In this document: positions 39,801 to 54,439 of the stretch, piece by piece | How the letters are laid out: the number at the start of each line of letters is the position of its first letter | Numbering within the stretch: position 1 is the stretch's first letter | Source: Oscarella lobularis | Lineage: Eukaryota > Porifera > Homoscleromorpha > Homosclerophorida > Oscarellidae | Assembly: GCF_947507565.1 (NCBI RefSeq) | Contig: NC_089177.1 | Location: 2,976,001 to 3,040,000 of the forward strand | Length of the DNA: 64,000 nucleotides | Direction: 5' to 3' | The notes under the pieces: model-generated | What the model was told of the DNA's origin: nothing | Databases searched by the model: none | The model's input: only the letters and a program-made list of their open reading frames with translations | Made by a program: the position numbers and the translations under genes

Positions 39801-42800
39801 GTTCCGTCGCACAGCGCTTTTCTTCCCTCTGTTCATCCGCAAATGTTCAAACGATGGGTGTACGCCTTTGGCCAGGAAATGATGATGCTCTCAGCCAGGC
39901 AAGGGGACTCGCCACTTCACACGTGCCTCAGTCGCAATAACATCTCCTTTGTAGGATGCCTCTTGTCAGCGGCTTCTACAAACTTCTTACCACGTGTCTT
40001 CAAATTTGCGCCGAGACGAAATATTTTGCTTTGCCCGTACGTGTTGAATCAGGATGAAGTTCGCGTTCACACGTTTTTCGTTATGTGCAGGAATTGGGTG
40101 AAAACGCTATGGACGTCGACGCGGATGCCGATCCCGATCGGGAAGCGTGTTTCACTCTATTTCGAAAATTTATTGAAGAAGTATTTTGAACACGCGTCGC
40201 CCATTTCGCGCGCCGTCGCTACCAGCGTTTTCTTCAGGTCTTAGAACGAGTCAAACAGTACAAAGACGACCTTCAGGCGTCGTGTCTTCGTCTCGTACTG
40301 GCAATGCCGGGAGAATTCATAGAGAGAGGAGTGACCGTCATCATTCCAGCTGTTCAGGTACCAGTTTGGCCCGGCATAAATCGGTTTGCTCTCATTTGGA
40401 TATAGAGTGCTCTGAAACTCGGCATTGGCTACACTCCGTTGGCTGAGGCTGCTTTGGATGCTCTTGAGCGATGGATCTCTCATCTGGTCAGTGGCGTTCT
40501 TCAGGATCAATTGAAGAACGTTTTGCCCTACTTGGACGCTTACCTGGTCACGTCTGCGGAAACGGGCAAGGATTCGCTTGTAGCTTAAAACGTCGTTTCT
40601 TACGTTTTCGTTCTATGCGTGTAGACGCCATAGACGGTGAAGAAACCGCTAGTGCCGTGAAGAAACTTCGAACGTCATCTCAGAAGGTGGGAAAGAAAGT
40701 GCCGACGGGAGCGTTAAAGCAAATCCAAGAAGACATGACGGTCGAGCGAGCGACTTTTTCGTCTCTTGCTTCCTCTACCCGGGCGACTTGTTCTCGCAGA
40801 GTTTCGAATCGAGAGTGCGTCAACTTCGCCTCCGCATCGTCCGATTTCTCGGTTCCCTCGGCGGATGCATCAACGCCGGTCTCGTCGGAAGCGGGACCGT
40901 CGAGTCGGCCGTGGCGTGGGACGCGAAGAAACGACTCGACTTTCCCGTGCCATTTCAAGACATGAAGCCGACGATTCATCTGGGTATATCTGAGCGTGGC
41001 GCGAGTGAGTCAAGACGCGATTCGCGAATTTCCTAGATCCATTTTTGCCTCGCGTCGTGGAACTTGCCTTGCACGGAAGCGATCGTCAGACGAAAGTGAG
41101 AGCTTCGGCATGAGACTTCGTGCACGTAAATTTTTGGTTCCAAAAGGTCGCTGCGTGCGAATTGCTTCATGCCATGACTTTGTTTGTCATCGGAAAGGGA
41201 ACGCGGCAGCCCGACGGCAGCCACGTACGTTGGCCTTAATTAAATGTGAAGAATTTAATTAACAACGTTTCGTTGTCCTTTCAGGCCTCTATGACTACTC
41301 TGTATGAAAAGCTGTTTCCCGCCATCATGACTTTGGCGTGTGACGTTGAACAGGTGAGGAGGAAAAACGAGAGAGAGAAGCTGAAATGTAAGAGCTTTTG
41401 CTTAGGTGGCCGTGCAACTCTTCAAGCCGCTCTTCTTGCAAATGATCCACTGGTTCACCAATTCTAGCAAGTACGGGTCGCCGGACACGAATTGCCTTCT
41501 CGGCGCAATCATGGTACAATGTCGCGATTCAATCCACTCCTTATACAGTGGACTGGATACGTTTTTATTTTTCCCCAGGACTGCCTCGTTGATTCGTCCA
41601 ACACGGCTCTGAGAGACTTTGCAGCCGTGTGCGTCAAGGAATTCGTCAGCTGGTCAATCAAGCAGGCAAGTCCAGAGGTGAGATCGAAAATTGTAATGTT
41701 AGTCGTATCAACACCCGCGGCGAACGTAGACACTCGCCAAGAGTCCGTACAACATCCAAGCGCTGCTAAAACGCATACGCAACCTCGCTGTTCATCCGAG
41801 CCCTTTCAAACGACTGGGCGCCTCTTTGGCCTTCAACAGCATCTACACGCTATTCAGGTTCCTCTTCATTTTGTCACTAAATTTCTCTTTTTCTAAAAAT
41901 CTCATCCTCTCAGAGAAGAAGAATCGTTGGTTGACGTATTCGTCATTGACCTGACGTATTCGTTTCTGATGAGCCTTGGTGCCGCTCACAAAGACGACCA
42001 GTCTGTCGGCACCCAGGATCAATGCAAGGCGGCAATCGCTCATCTTGAGAGAATCATGAAAGCGAAGGCGAGCGTACTATCGAAAGAGAACAAGAAAAGA
42101 AAGTGTCCAAAGTAGGCCTTGATAGTGGGTGTCGCTTCGTGCGCAGTAGATGAGGGTGTTTAGGTTTATGACGACGGCTAAGCTGAGCATTTTCGTCGCG
42201 TGGTTCGTGAAATTGTGCGGGCGACCCGAGACGGAACTGCGACACATGGCTATGAAACTGTGCGTTTCGCTCGCTCCCGTTTGTAAGACAAACGTAGCAA
42301 AAGTCTTTCTACCTCTATTGTATACGCGTTTTAGCCGATTCTTCTTCGCTGTCCGCTAGCCGATTTCTCCAAAAGTGTACGAAAGAAAAGGACGGCAAAT
42401 TTCTTATTCAATGGTTGTCTAATCGAAATTAAGTCTTGATTTCATGACGTCTTTTAGCTTTGAAGCGGGTGGAGTACTTAGAACGTCCCAAATGAGTGGA
42501 ATTCAGGGAGCGCCGAGGATGAATGAGAAGTCCGACACGTTCTCGTTGCCTATGGCGACGCTATGGCTAGAAGAGCTGCTAGCCGCCTTAGATTGCTACG
42601 GATGGGTTTTCAGCCAAAGACTACTCAGTCCGTCGGACGTATTTGGAGGACGTGAGTAGAGAGATCAAGTGTCTTTTAGCGGTGAAACGTTTGTTTCTCG
42701 CAGGTACGCACCTTTCTAAACTCTTTCCAGCCGTCTGCCACTTTGTCGACGATCTGTCTATGGGTGGAATTGAATGCGCGCGAGAGCTGTGGGGGAAGTC

Positions 42801-45800
42801 GTCATTGGATGCATCCGTCTTCACGCCTACCGAAGTGGAAAAGTATCTGAAGTGCGTTCAATGAATGAGAATTCCACCGTTCCTTTGGAAAATTAGAGGT
42901 TTCTTGCAGGATCAAATGCACGGTGATTGTAAGATTGATCGACTTCCTTTGTGCCTCATTGAGCAGTTTCGCCAAAGAGTCAATTTCCGTAAGCGTTAAT
43001 TGTTCGAAATGCTTTTACATCATTGGGACTAGTGACGTACTTAGTTATTTTAGTATAGGTTTCGTTGTTAGGCAGAGAGGGGCCCCTTATCCAATTTCAT
43101 AGCACTCTTTGGGGTTCTTTTGTACAGACATTTGACAAGTCGCTGTGGTGCCGGAATTTGTTCTCTCTCCTTTGCACTGCCGTAGTCAATCCGGCTTCAC
43201 TTGGCTTTGATATGAGTGACGTGGACGTGATAGAGAATCTTCCGAAAAAGGTTCGACTTGTACACTGTTTCCGTTAGGAAATAATTATCGTTTTTGGTTT
43301 TGGTTTTTTGTCTGTAGACCGAAGCTGTGTGCAAATTGATGAGGGTAGCTCTTCCTGACCCTTTCTTGACTTCTTTTCAAGAGGTGGTCGCTGAAAAAAT
43401 TCAGAAAATCAAGTTAGAACTTCATGTTCTACGTATTATCACCGAAGGCAGATGATCTCTCTTTAGTTTTTTGTCATTGCTCGCTGAAACCGACAGATCC
43501 GACGACGGTGCCAGAAAGATGAGCCAAACAATTGAAGGCTTGAGACAACTCCAGTTATCTGGCCTACTAGAGCGCGTTTGGGACGAGAAGGTACGGCGAA
43601 TGTCTTCGAAATTCCCTTTATCACGTTTTTTTGGAAGGGAGAGACTGGGTATAAGGAATTGGGCGCTTTTCTTCTGAAGACGGTCTTCACGTTGTTGCAC
43701 CGTCAAAACGTCAAGTCAAGTTTTATCCCAATGCAGCCGTCCGTTGTTGCGATGTACAAGCGGCTTGTATCGCTTTCCTTCGCTGTGGGAGTGCAGGTAA
43801 ACCGCAGTTGTACACTCTACAAGTCACATCACGTATTAATAAACAGGAAGAAGTTGTGCTAAAATTTCTGAACGACAAAACGGGAATTGGCATCCACGGA
43901 AAAGGTTTTTCTCAACTGAGAGCGCCGATTGAAACGCCTTTTAATTAAAAACGATTTTTCTCGTCGTAGAGAGCACCGAGACAACAACTCTTGGCGTTTT
44001 ATTTTACCGAACGTATCAAGAAGAACTCGACGCATACTTTGCCGCCTCTTCGCGATTTCTTGCATCGCTGATGGATCAGGCGACAACCAGCCCTGCTCTG
44101 GTAAGAGGAATCGATAGCTGTACGAATATCTCGTACTCTTTTCATCAAAGGTTGCTGCAGTACTGTGTGGCGTTTTGGATTGTGCGACTAGAGATAGGAA
44201 AAAGTGCGCCTCTCATTTCGCTTTCGTTTCCTTTTGCTACTCTTCTTTTTTAGGCACGGATCTAGAGCGGCGACTACCATCGCAGATAACTGGTCGAAAT
44301 TGGAGTCGTGGTGGGGCCCGCGCGCTGACGACGATTCCAAGGCGAAAACTCTAACTGTTCTGAAAAAACTTCTCGCTTTTGACGTCAAAACGGCCACGAA
44401 GCCTACCAGCAAGAGTCTTTCCGTCATTTTTAAATCGTACATGACACTGCTAAGCAGTCCTTCCACATTGTCTTTCAAGGTACAGTATCGGGTTTGTTCG
44501 TTTTCTTTTTTGGCAATAATTTTGCTCAGGTGCTCGTTCTTGATTTGCTCTCCGCTTTCGCTGCTTTGCCGGAGCCGTACGAAAGCGAATTGAAGACGAA
44601 TCTCGACGAACTTATCGCCGGAAATTTTCCGCTCAAGTCGTCGGAATTCGCCGAGGGAAGTTCGCGACGCAAAGAATACATAGCGGCGCTAGACAAAGTT
44701 CGTTTCCATACACGCGTTTGGGTATATTAGCAATATTTCTTTCAGATTTTAGCTGCCATGATCGCATCCAGCAGTCTGGTTCTCTTCAAGGCGATAATCG
44801 GAATTTTGTGCCGCGAAGAGGAGCACGCACACGAAGATCAAATTCAGAAGTCATTGGCGTTGTTCGCGCAGAAGTGAGTTTGTAAGAAATGGTGTTAATT
44901 GAGATATTTCTTCGTGGCGTGCGTCAAGGTTGCCTTCCGATCGAGCGAAAATGGCCGCCGACGTAGCATTTGACTTATTCTGCGACGAGTCGAGGCATCG
45001 CGACGAAGTCCGTTGCGCGTTCGTTGTCCGCGTGTGTGCACCGATCCTGCGAAATGTGCCCCGACCAGCCGTGACGGAGTTCTTCGCCGCTCACATTGCC
45101 TACATGATAAAATCGCTTACGTCAAAGCTGAACAAGGTATTGACGACGAAATCTTCTCCGCTACCACAACACGTGTATAGGAGCGTTGTCATTGCCTTTC
45201 TGTTAGAGTTCTGAGATAGCGATGGGATGCCAGTTGACGACGAAGCTCTGCTGCTGCGAAATGCTTCAAGTGCTATATGAGCGACTACCCGCCTCCGAGT
45301 TGACTTCGCCGTCCGGTCGAGTGAATAAAGCGCACTGCGAAAGCTCCGGCGTAGCCGTCAAAGACGGAAAAGAACTAACCAAAGTCATAACGAAGTAAAC
45401 GCGAGGAGATTAAGTTTTGAAGTTATGCGACTATTTTGCGCTAGAGCGTGCCACGAGGCTAAATCGGAGGACACTCGCGGCGAAACGATGTTGAAGGATT
45501 TCCGGCGTCGTTACCACGCTGCGGCCTATCGTACGTTGATTGCCGTCATTTCTTGCACCCAGACGGAGAAGAAATTCTATTCGACGTTTTTATTCAGGGA
45601 CAATATAGCGAAGGTGCGCCGCCGTCTTGTTGATTTTTCCGCTCTGTACGGATACGTGTTTTTAGGGTCAGCTCTTGTGGGATAACATTCTTGACTTGGA
45701 GAAAAGATACGAATTTTCCATTGAGTTGGAAGTAAATTTAATTTCCTTTGAAATTATTTGTGCGTACACACGATTTGTTTAAAAAAGGCGAACGTGAAGA

Positions 45801-48800
45801 GGAAGACGAAGTTGACTTCGATACGAGCCCGCGTGCATTCGGCTGACGACAGTCCGGAAGAAATTGACAAATGTGAGATGCTGTTGCGACGTCTCCTCGT
45901 CTCTCAAACTTCGATTCTTTGATAACATAGCCTTTCGTCAGCCTCACTACTTACCTTCTCAGTACTTGGCGGACAGCAGTCTCTGCGAAGAAGTTAGTCA
46001 GTACGACTTTTCTAGTCTTCCAAAGGTAGAAAAAAGTTTCGATAACCGAACCATTTTTTCGGGAAATCGTTTCTTCTAGGAAAGTCTGCAAACAGCGTCG
46101 TCTCTTTCTCCGCCGGACGAAGTTCGTTGGCATCGAAGGCTGAGTACAATTAGCGTCTTTCTCAATCGCTTCTTTTTAGGACGGCTCCTACATCGTTCGT
46201 CAGGACGTGATGGAAATGGACGACCTAAATCAGCACGAATGTATGGTGCCACTAATGCAACTTCTTGATCACATGGAAAAGAACAAAATAATGCCTGCCT
46301 ATCCCGAAGTGAACCAACAAAGTTGTTAGGATCGTTGATCTGCAAGCGTTTTTGCTATAGGGTACGTTTGCCACGGAAATGCCCGCTTGGATGACGTCCT
46401 TGCACGGAAAAATCGTCAGCGCTCAAACGTCGCCAAACGTTCGCCTCTTCATAGCGAGGCTAATCATCAACCGACCCCTGGTTGGCGTCAAATTTTTAAG
46501 TGGGGCCTCACTCGAATGATTCCTTTTTTTGTGCCGCAGGTGTTTCGACCGTATGCCAAGCTTTGGCTCGCTCCTCTGGCGAAGCTGATTTTGTCCGGTG
46601 ACGTAGGCGGTTTGGGTCTCAATTATTTTGTCGTTGATCTGCTTGTCACGATGCTGTCGTGGGTTCCAGCGAAGCTCGAAGTTTGCTCGTTGTTTTTTGT
46701 TGTCTTTTTGCGACTATTTGCGTCTCTTTATAGGATCCTCACTTGGTTGGACGTTTGACCGATTTCTTGATGTTGAATTGTAGCCACCGTTCTGGCGCCG
46801 TTCTACGAAACAATCTAGAAATCGCTAAGACGATGATTGAAAGTTGGAAAGAGCACGTCACCGTGCCAACGCGGTCAGTAATTCAAATGCGCAGGATCAT
46901 TAATTAAACGAATGACGTAGAACGATAATAAGCCTGCTCGTCGCCACGGACGCCGACAGAGAAGCGAAAGGACGAGCTGGAGTTCAATTGTTGGGCTTAG
47001 TTTTGGCTAACGAATTTGCTGTTTTCTCGGAGCTATCTTCGGATGAAAGAGAGAGGTGCGTAAACTTTGCTGCCGTGTGAGCAAGAAGCACCACCGCGAT
47101 TTCTAGATTATATGCTCGACTGACCGCCAACGTGGGCAACAAGCGCAAAGACGTCTACGCTTCGACGGCGTCCGTCATTGGAATGATAATGAATTATATG
47201 AAGACGACGGAAAAAGTGTGGCAGAGAGAACTTCGATTTGACAGAGTAAGCTTAACGTTTGATTTTAGATCGAAGAATCTCCTTTTCACGACGACGTCGA
47301 GAAACGATTGAAGACACTCGATTCGGACACGGCGGAAGAAAAGGAGCGGTTCATCAATTGTCTGCATTTACTTCACGAGCAGTATCCGGACTTTGCGGAC
47401 AGGTATAGACAATTAAACTGCAACTCAATTGGATTCTATTCTTTTGCGCAGATTTATGTCTCGTATCTTGTTCATGCTACCTCACGTTCACGGCGTGTTT
47501 CGCACGAAATGCTTGGAGATGGTGTCGTCGCGAGCCGATCGCGTTCCGCGTCTCTTTCTCCAGTTGAAAACGATGGGCTTTTCGGGAATGCTGCGTCACA
47601 GGTACGATATTCATCTCAGAGGCCTATCTAACTGTTTTCTTGGTAGGGACGAAGGGACGCAGTTGGCTGCGCTGGGAATATTTCACCGCCTCCTTCTCTC
47701 GCTGCCGGCCGCCGATCGACTCTCCATCGTCGACGACGTGCTCGCTTCCGGCGACAACAACAGCGTTCCGTGTCGCGAAAAGATGTACGAAATATTGATC
47801 GCGATTTTCGATCACTTACCCGCCGAAGACGTCGCCGATGCGACAGAAAAGACACTTCTCGATAAAGTCAAGGAACAGTTGCTTAAGGGATTGTCCGACA
47901 GGGAGGAAGCGATTCGATTGCGACTTTTCTCCTTCTGGAACCAAGAAACCCGGCTATCGTCGGCCGTCGTCAATCGGCTCTCCCAACTTCTTTCCACGCT
48001 CTATTCGACGTCGACCGAACGCGCCTTTCTCGGCTACGCGACGAATCTTCTTCTCGAGCTGACGTCGCGCAGTCCCGACTACGATCGAAGCATGTTCGAT
48101 AGTCCGCTCTCCGAGTGTCAGTTTCACGAGAAAGCGATCGACCTGTCGTGGCGCAGTCGACACGTCGCCATGACGCCGCTATTTGCCGCTAGTCAGAGCC
48201 AGGACGCGTACGCTCCGCCGACTCCGATGAGCGGCCTGAGAGCGACCCAGGAAGCGATGGACTTCACGCCGACTCAACAAGGAGAAGGCGGCGGAGGTGG
48301 CTACACTTGGCTGCAACCGGCCACTCAAAGCATTGACCCGAGTTTTGTGCCGCAAAGTGTCGGACCTACTTTCGCAACTCAATCGACATTGCTTTTCACT
48401 CTCAAAGCCGCTAAACGTCATGGCAACGAGGCCTCTCTCTCCGGTGGCGGCACCGTGCGTTCGACCGGATCCATCGAACAGACTCAGACGGCTACGAGCG
48501 ACGTGATGCGTTTGAAGCGTCGTTTTGTGAGGAGTCGCGATTCGGCGGCGCAATATTTTGCTCGACGCGAGGAGATGAAGAAGCGAGCGCGCGAGGAACG
48601 ATCGAAACAACAGAAGGCGGCGCGCGACAGTCGCGTCGTCATGTACCGAAAGTATCGCGACGGCGACCTTCCCGACATACAGATCAAACACGCCGAGCTG
48701 ATTCGACCGTTACAGGCGCTCGCCCAGCGCGACGACCACTTGGCGCGACATCTGTTCGTCGCCGTATTTCGTGCCGTCTACGTCGAAGGCGAGAACGTGC

Positions 48801-51800
48801 TCACCGACGGCGAAATGGAGAACATGAAGACGATTTTACGCGGTCAGTTGAACGCGGCGCTCGCTCGCTCGACCGAACATCACGCGCCGTTCGTCGGCGC
48901 CGTCTGTGACGTCTGCTGTCTTGTAAAGGAGCTTAGTCTCGAGTCGCAGGCTGTCAGCGTCGGCTGTCTCGCCAGCCTTCAGCAGGGCGTCGGAATTCAA
49001 CTTTTGGAGAAGCAGCTCTTGAAAAATGTCACCACGTCCGTCGAACCGAAGCCGAAGAAAAGTCGAACGACGGTCAACGCCGTGTCTTCGGAAACGGCCG
49101 GCACGTGGATTGAATTGTCCAAGTTGTATAAGTCGATTGAGGATTACGATACGGTCCGAGGAATATTTAGCGGCGAAATCGGAACGCAGACGGCAACGGC
49201 GGAAGCTCTTCAGGCAGAAGCGCGGGGCGACTACCAGACGGCCTATAGAAAATTTAGAGACGTAAAATTAGAAAGCGTATTTATTGCGAGATTAATTTTA
49301 TGTACAGGCTTATTCGCGCGATGACAATGATGAGAAAAGGCAAATATCGGAAGAGGTTGAACTGTGGGAAGATTCCATAATGGCTGTGAGGCATTTTTAG
49401 ACATTGATTGAAGTAAAAATCTTTCTTTCTTTCTTTCTTTAGTGCTGCAGCAATCTTTTGAAATGGAAAGATTTAGAGCTGTTCTCCGTTTCTCAAGTAG
49501 AAGAGGCTCCCTGGACGGAAACGATATGGAGAAAAGACAGCCAGCTCTCGGTTTCAAGACACCGATATTTGTCTTGTTCACTGCAATGATATTTATTTTA
49601 CAGGAGCGAGTTCTGCCATACATATTGCGCAGCAAACTCAAATTGGCGAGCCAGGGCGTTCACGACGAAGACCTGCTGTCGTTCATCGATGTCAGTCTAA
49701 GAGGGGACCAGGATCATAAAGATTTCCTTCAGGTCTATGCGGAGGAATACCGTTTTCAAAATCCATGTGTTGCCTTTTTTCAGAAGAGACACTGCGAAGA
49801 ACTTTCACTTGTTTTTATCCTGCAGGACGACTTTGATCGAGCTCGCTACTACGTGAGCGAGTGCTTTCGATCATTTCTGGAGGTTAGGTGTACAGTATGT
49901 AGATGGAGAAGGCTTCAGTTTTTGAGAGACTTTTGCATTTGAAGGATTGGTGTGGCATTAGCTCTCTCGTCGTATCAAGTCGTCTCTCTCGTCTTCAGTC
50001 GCTGCAGAAAATCACAGAAATGCAGGAGTTTCTTGACTTTATGAATAGCGAAGGTATTCCGTTCTGTATACAACAGTACATTTGGGCTTTGAACTTTTAT
50101 AGGCAATTTCGACGGCTCTCAGCCATTCTTTGATCTCCTGGCGAAATGGTCCGATCGCGTGCCTCATCCCAGTCTTGATCCTATCCACGTTTGGGACGAC
50201 ATTGTAACGAACAGGTTAAATCGATGGAGAAAGGAGGAGCGCGTAGGAGAGCAAATCCGATTTAGGTGTGCAATGATTGACAAAATAGTCGCACGATTTG
50301 AAAAGCCTCTGAGCTCCCTTCCAGGGTAGGTAGAGTGCAATGTCACCATTTCTACTAATTCTCGTACTGTAGTAAAAGTCGCGGTGGTGACCTAAGGCAA
50401 GCACTCAACTTGCCTGAAGTGAATGAAACCGTTTCGAAAGAAACGATTAAGCTTTACCTGAACATCGCTGATTGTGCTTGCCAGCAGGTAGAACTGCATT
50501 CGCGTATGTAGAGACACTCGGTCCAACGCTATCCTTTCTTGTGCTCCAGTCAAATTATTCTGTAGCCAAGAAGTATCTCAGCGAAGCAAACAAGGCCATC
50601 AAAAAGGCATGAATTTAATCTTGATTTTTATTCTTGTCAGTTCGTCGTTGTTTCTTTTGTAGGATCTTCCGGACAACAAAGATCTTGGAGTCCAGTGGAT
50701 TCATGCTGTCGCTCGTTGGCGCTGTCATCAAGCTGGAAACGATCCGTCTCCCTCGAGCATCGACGGTCTCGTAGCTGTAATTCCCGAAATGGGTAATTGG
50801 TTACTGTAGTGAGAAGCAGAAATGTGTGAAATCTAACAACCGTAGAAAAATTTGGAAAAGATTCCTACATGATGAGGCTGCCTTCAATTGCTAGCCAGCA
50901 GTGCATGCTTCAAGGAACCATGTTTGACTTGCTGGCAACGGCGTTAGCAACAGACGGTAGCAGAAAAGCGCACAACAAAGAAATTGAATGTTGAAAGTCT
51001 TTTACCTTATTGTAGGAGAGATGGTGATGCCAAGCCTTGGCGACAATAAAATTGAAATTCTCTTGTCGGCAACTGGCTCGTCTCAAAGGGACAGCGTTGA
51101 AGTGAGACGAGAAACTGAAATTTTAATTAAATTAGACTACAAATGTGTTCTTTTCGGTAGCTGGCGGGAAAGCTCTTTTCCAAAGGTTTTGAGTTCTTCG
51201 TCCAAGCCAAGGACCGTGCCGAACAAGCGCAACAGTAAAGAAAGAGCTCTTAGCATTCTCGTGTGCATTTTTGAACACTAGAGCTTACCCCGCGGCTTTG
51301 TTGGCTCTTTCAAATTTCTGCGACAAGGCGTTGAGGAGAAGAGAAGAAGCGGACGAAAATTCCGGTAGTTGTCTAACGACAATAACAAAGAATAGTGTAG
51401 CATCTATCGTTGTGGCTTCTTTCAGAAAAAGATCCATCAGCTGGCTTGAACTTGAAGGTACGAACCCAAAGAAAGACTTATTTTAGGCTTGAGCCCAGTT
51501 TGCTCGTAGGATTACCCTTGCATTGTGACAACGTGCCTGGTCGACGCTCTGAAGCTCGGATTCCGCGAAGCGCGGCAGAGATTTCCGCGACTGCTGCAGC
51601 TAATTGAACTCTATCCGGAATGCAACGACGTCTTCGTCGAAGGGGTACACTTCTCATTTCGCACACAACTAGTAGTATCATAGATTATTTTGTCCTAGAC
51701 CGAACGCGTTCCATCGTGGATGTTCATTGCGTGGACGAGCCAGATGCTTGCCATTCTCGACAAGAAAGAGGGCTCCGCCGTACGCCGGTGTCTCGTGCGC

Positions 51801-54439
51801 GTCGCCGAAGATTATCCTCAGGTAAGAGGAAGGATTGCGTGCTTCCTTCAATGAAAAATATTTATTTTCTAAGGCTCTATTTTACCCTTTCAAAATGAGC
51901 AAAGGGGAGTTTAAGTTTGACTCTACGCCTGGTGGAAAAGAATGCCAGCAGTCATCTGATATGTGCGTTAAATGCTGTCTAAGAAAACTTGATTTAATAT
52001 TTTTTCTCGACGCAGGATCAGCCGCAAACTGCAATCGAGCTTAATGGACAAGTTCGTTTCGGCTCTTGAAAACCTTACGTTTCCAGAGCAGGCTTTAGAA
52101 GTAAAGTCAGAACCAGTTTCAGTAGATTTGCCGCTACTTCTTTGCCTATACGTTTTCAGGACTTGTGTCGCAATGAACTGCGGCATCTTCTCTCCCAACC
52201 GCCGTCAAGTCGGTCCAAGGAGACGATACAGAAGTGCTGGCAGAGTTTCTATAATCGAATCGTTGATCCTCAACCAATAAGCGAAACGGAGACCGGTTCC
52301 ACATTAGCGACGACAGAATCTCTGACGGGATCGATTCACAAGCAGTTTGTCAATGTGAGCTGGAGATGCGTGCGCCTTCACAGTTTCGCTCCAGCATGCT
52401 ATTTTATCTTAGAAATACGCAAAGGAACTCGTGCAGAAATTTGGAAAGGACGGCTCTAAACTCGCCCTAATGAAACCAACGGTGAGTGGCTATCTCAACG
52501 AGGGCCTTGCTTGCGTGATTTTGTGGGTGCAGGAGTTCAGTAAGCACCTTGAGGACGCTACCAAGAAATGGAACGAAAGGAAGCAAGCTGTTCCGCCAGA
52601 CAGCATAGAGGGTTTCTCGCGCTGGCTAGCTAAATTTCAAGCTGAGGACTATTCTAAGAGACTTGAAATCCCAGGCAAATTCTAATTCTAGGAGATAAAA
52701 GATTTGAAAAGATTTTCTGTACTAGGTCAGTATCAAGGCTGGAACAAGCCTCTTCCCGAATACCACGTCAAAATATCGTCTTTTGACAGCAACGTAATTA
52801 ATAATAAACGTCGATGGAAAAATTTAATTTTGAATTATCGGTCTATTAAGATTCTTCTCCTGAAGTCCATGCGGCTTCCGAAACGAATAATAATTCACGG
52901 AGACGACGGAAAGGATTACAAGTTTCTGGTGAAGGGAGGGGAAGATTTGAGGCTTGACCAACGCGTGGAACAGGTACAAACTGCATCAAGATACCCATTC
53001 TATATCATCTGCCCATCTCGTAGCTCTTTCGAATCATGAACGAAATTCTGAGCGCCGACGCTGCTTGTCGTCAGCGCGGGCTCTTCGTGCAAACGTACGA
53101 GGTAATTCCCATGACGACACGAGTCGGGATCATCGAGTGGGTTGACGACTCGGAGCCGTTGAAGAATTTTCTCGAGAGCACAATGACGAATGAAGAAAAA
53201 CGGTAAGTACTGTAACGTTACAAAAAAATACCTGTATTTTATTTTATTGACGATTCTCTCGTAGATGCGCGGACGGAGCGGCGAGTAGCTACAAGGAGTG
53301 GCTCTTTAAAGTGACGAAGGGGAAAGACGTGCCTGGGAGCTATAGGAAGATGTTCAAGTGAGTCGACGACGTTTTTTTGTTTTGTACTCAATGGTCGTTG
53401 TGCAGGACTGTGAATCGGTCAGCAGTCGAGATAAAATTTCGCGAATTTCAGTCATTAGTTCCTTCGAGTTTGATGAAGTAAGAAAAGAAGCCTCTTTGAT
53501 TTTTTGTGGATGACGCGTTTGAATTTTGAATGCTTTCAGACGAGCTTTTGTGCAGATGTCTTCTTCCCCGGAAGCGTTCTTGACGCTTCGCTCTCATTTC
53601 GTACGATCGCACGCTTGTTTGAGCATCTGTCAGTACGTCCTGGGAATCGGCGATCGACATTTGTCCAACTTCATGGTGAACAAGAAGACTGGCGGAATGA
53701 TAGCTATTGATTTTGGTCACGCTTTCGGCTCAGCCACTCAGGTAGACAGCCATTGCCATCGAAATTCATATGTCACAACAAAGGTTTTGTTTTTCAGTTC
53801 CTTCCTCTGCCTGAGCTCATGCCTATGCGCTTGACAAAGCAGATCACGGACGTCCTTTTGCCGTTGAAAAAGAACGGTCAGCTACAGAGCACAATGGTCT
53901 GCACTATGCGAGCCTTGAGTCGCGAGCCTGACATTCTGCTGGCGACGGCCGATGTCTTCGTCAAAGAGCCCTCCTTGGACTGGAGACAATTTGCACGAAA
54001 GGAAGCGGAGAAGCAGAAGAGAGAATACAGTACGCTGAACGAATGATAGGGGTTTTTTTCTAGCTATTTGCTCTCTATAGAAGCTGCTGAAGACGACGTA
54101 TGGTATCCCAGGAAGAAGATTGCTTTGGCTCGCAAGAAACTGAAACGATACAATCCCACCTTCATTATGAGGTATTTATTTGGAATACTACCCAAAATCT
54201 CTTCTTCCACTCCCAATTGCTCTATCTACTGCAGAGAGGACCTTCGTTTGGGTCATTCTCGAAGCCCGGAGTATAAGTATCTGGAAAATATTCTCATGGG
54301 TGAGAGACAGAACGACGTTCGAGCACAATCAGAAGAAGTTTGCGACAGCGTTGAGACGCAGGTTGCCTGCTTGATTGACCAGGCAACCGATCCAAATATA
54401 CTGGGCCGAACCTGGATAGGATGGGAGCCCTGGAAATAA
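36810..54439 (+). CDS. PRKDC: DNA-dependent protein kinase catalytic subunit
   Basis: DNA-PKcs is the very large PI3K-like kinase recruited by Ku to double-strand breaks for end joining. The ATG at 36810 ([16 protein letters not shown]) leads into an N-terminal HEAT array ([26 protein letters not shown]). A 1.9-kb exon near 47.45-49.3 kb carries [20 protein letters not shown], the TQ-rich cluster and [20 protein letters not shown]. The FAT region includes [20 protein letters not shown] and [15 protein letters not shown]. The kinase domain (about 52.7-54.0 kb) shows GKPLPEYH-like [52 protein letters not shown] and [15 protein letters not shown]. The FATC end is [20 protein letters not shown]. 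Dozens of short introns interrupt it. An AATAAA hexamer overlaps the stop codon (54435-54440). All catalytic motifs look intact. Confidence 0.95.

Noticed and set aside
47624-48691. Long minus-strand open frames inside the DNA-PKcs exon and similar antisense frames in ACAT1, annexin and the receptor genes
   Set aside because: They mirror strongly coding plus-strand exons and show no family similarity; they are frame shadows.
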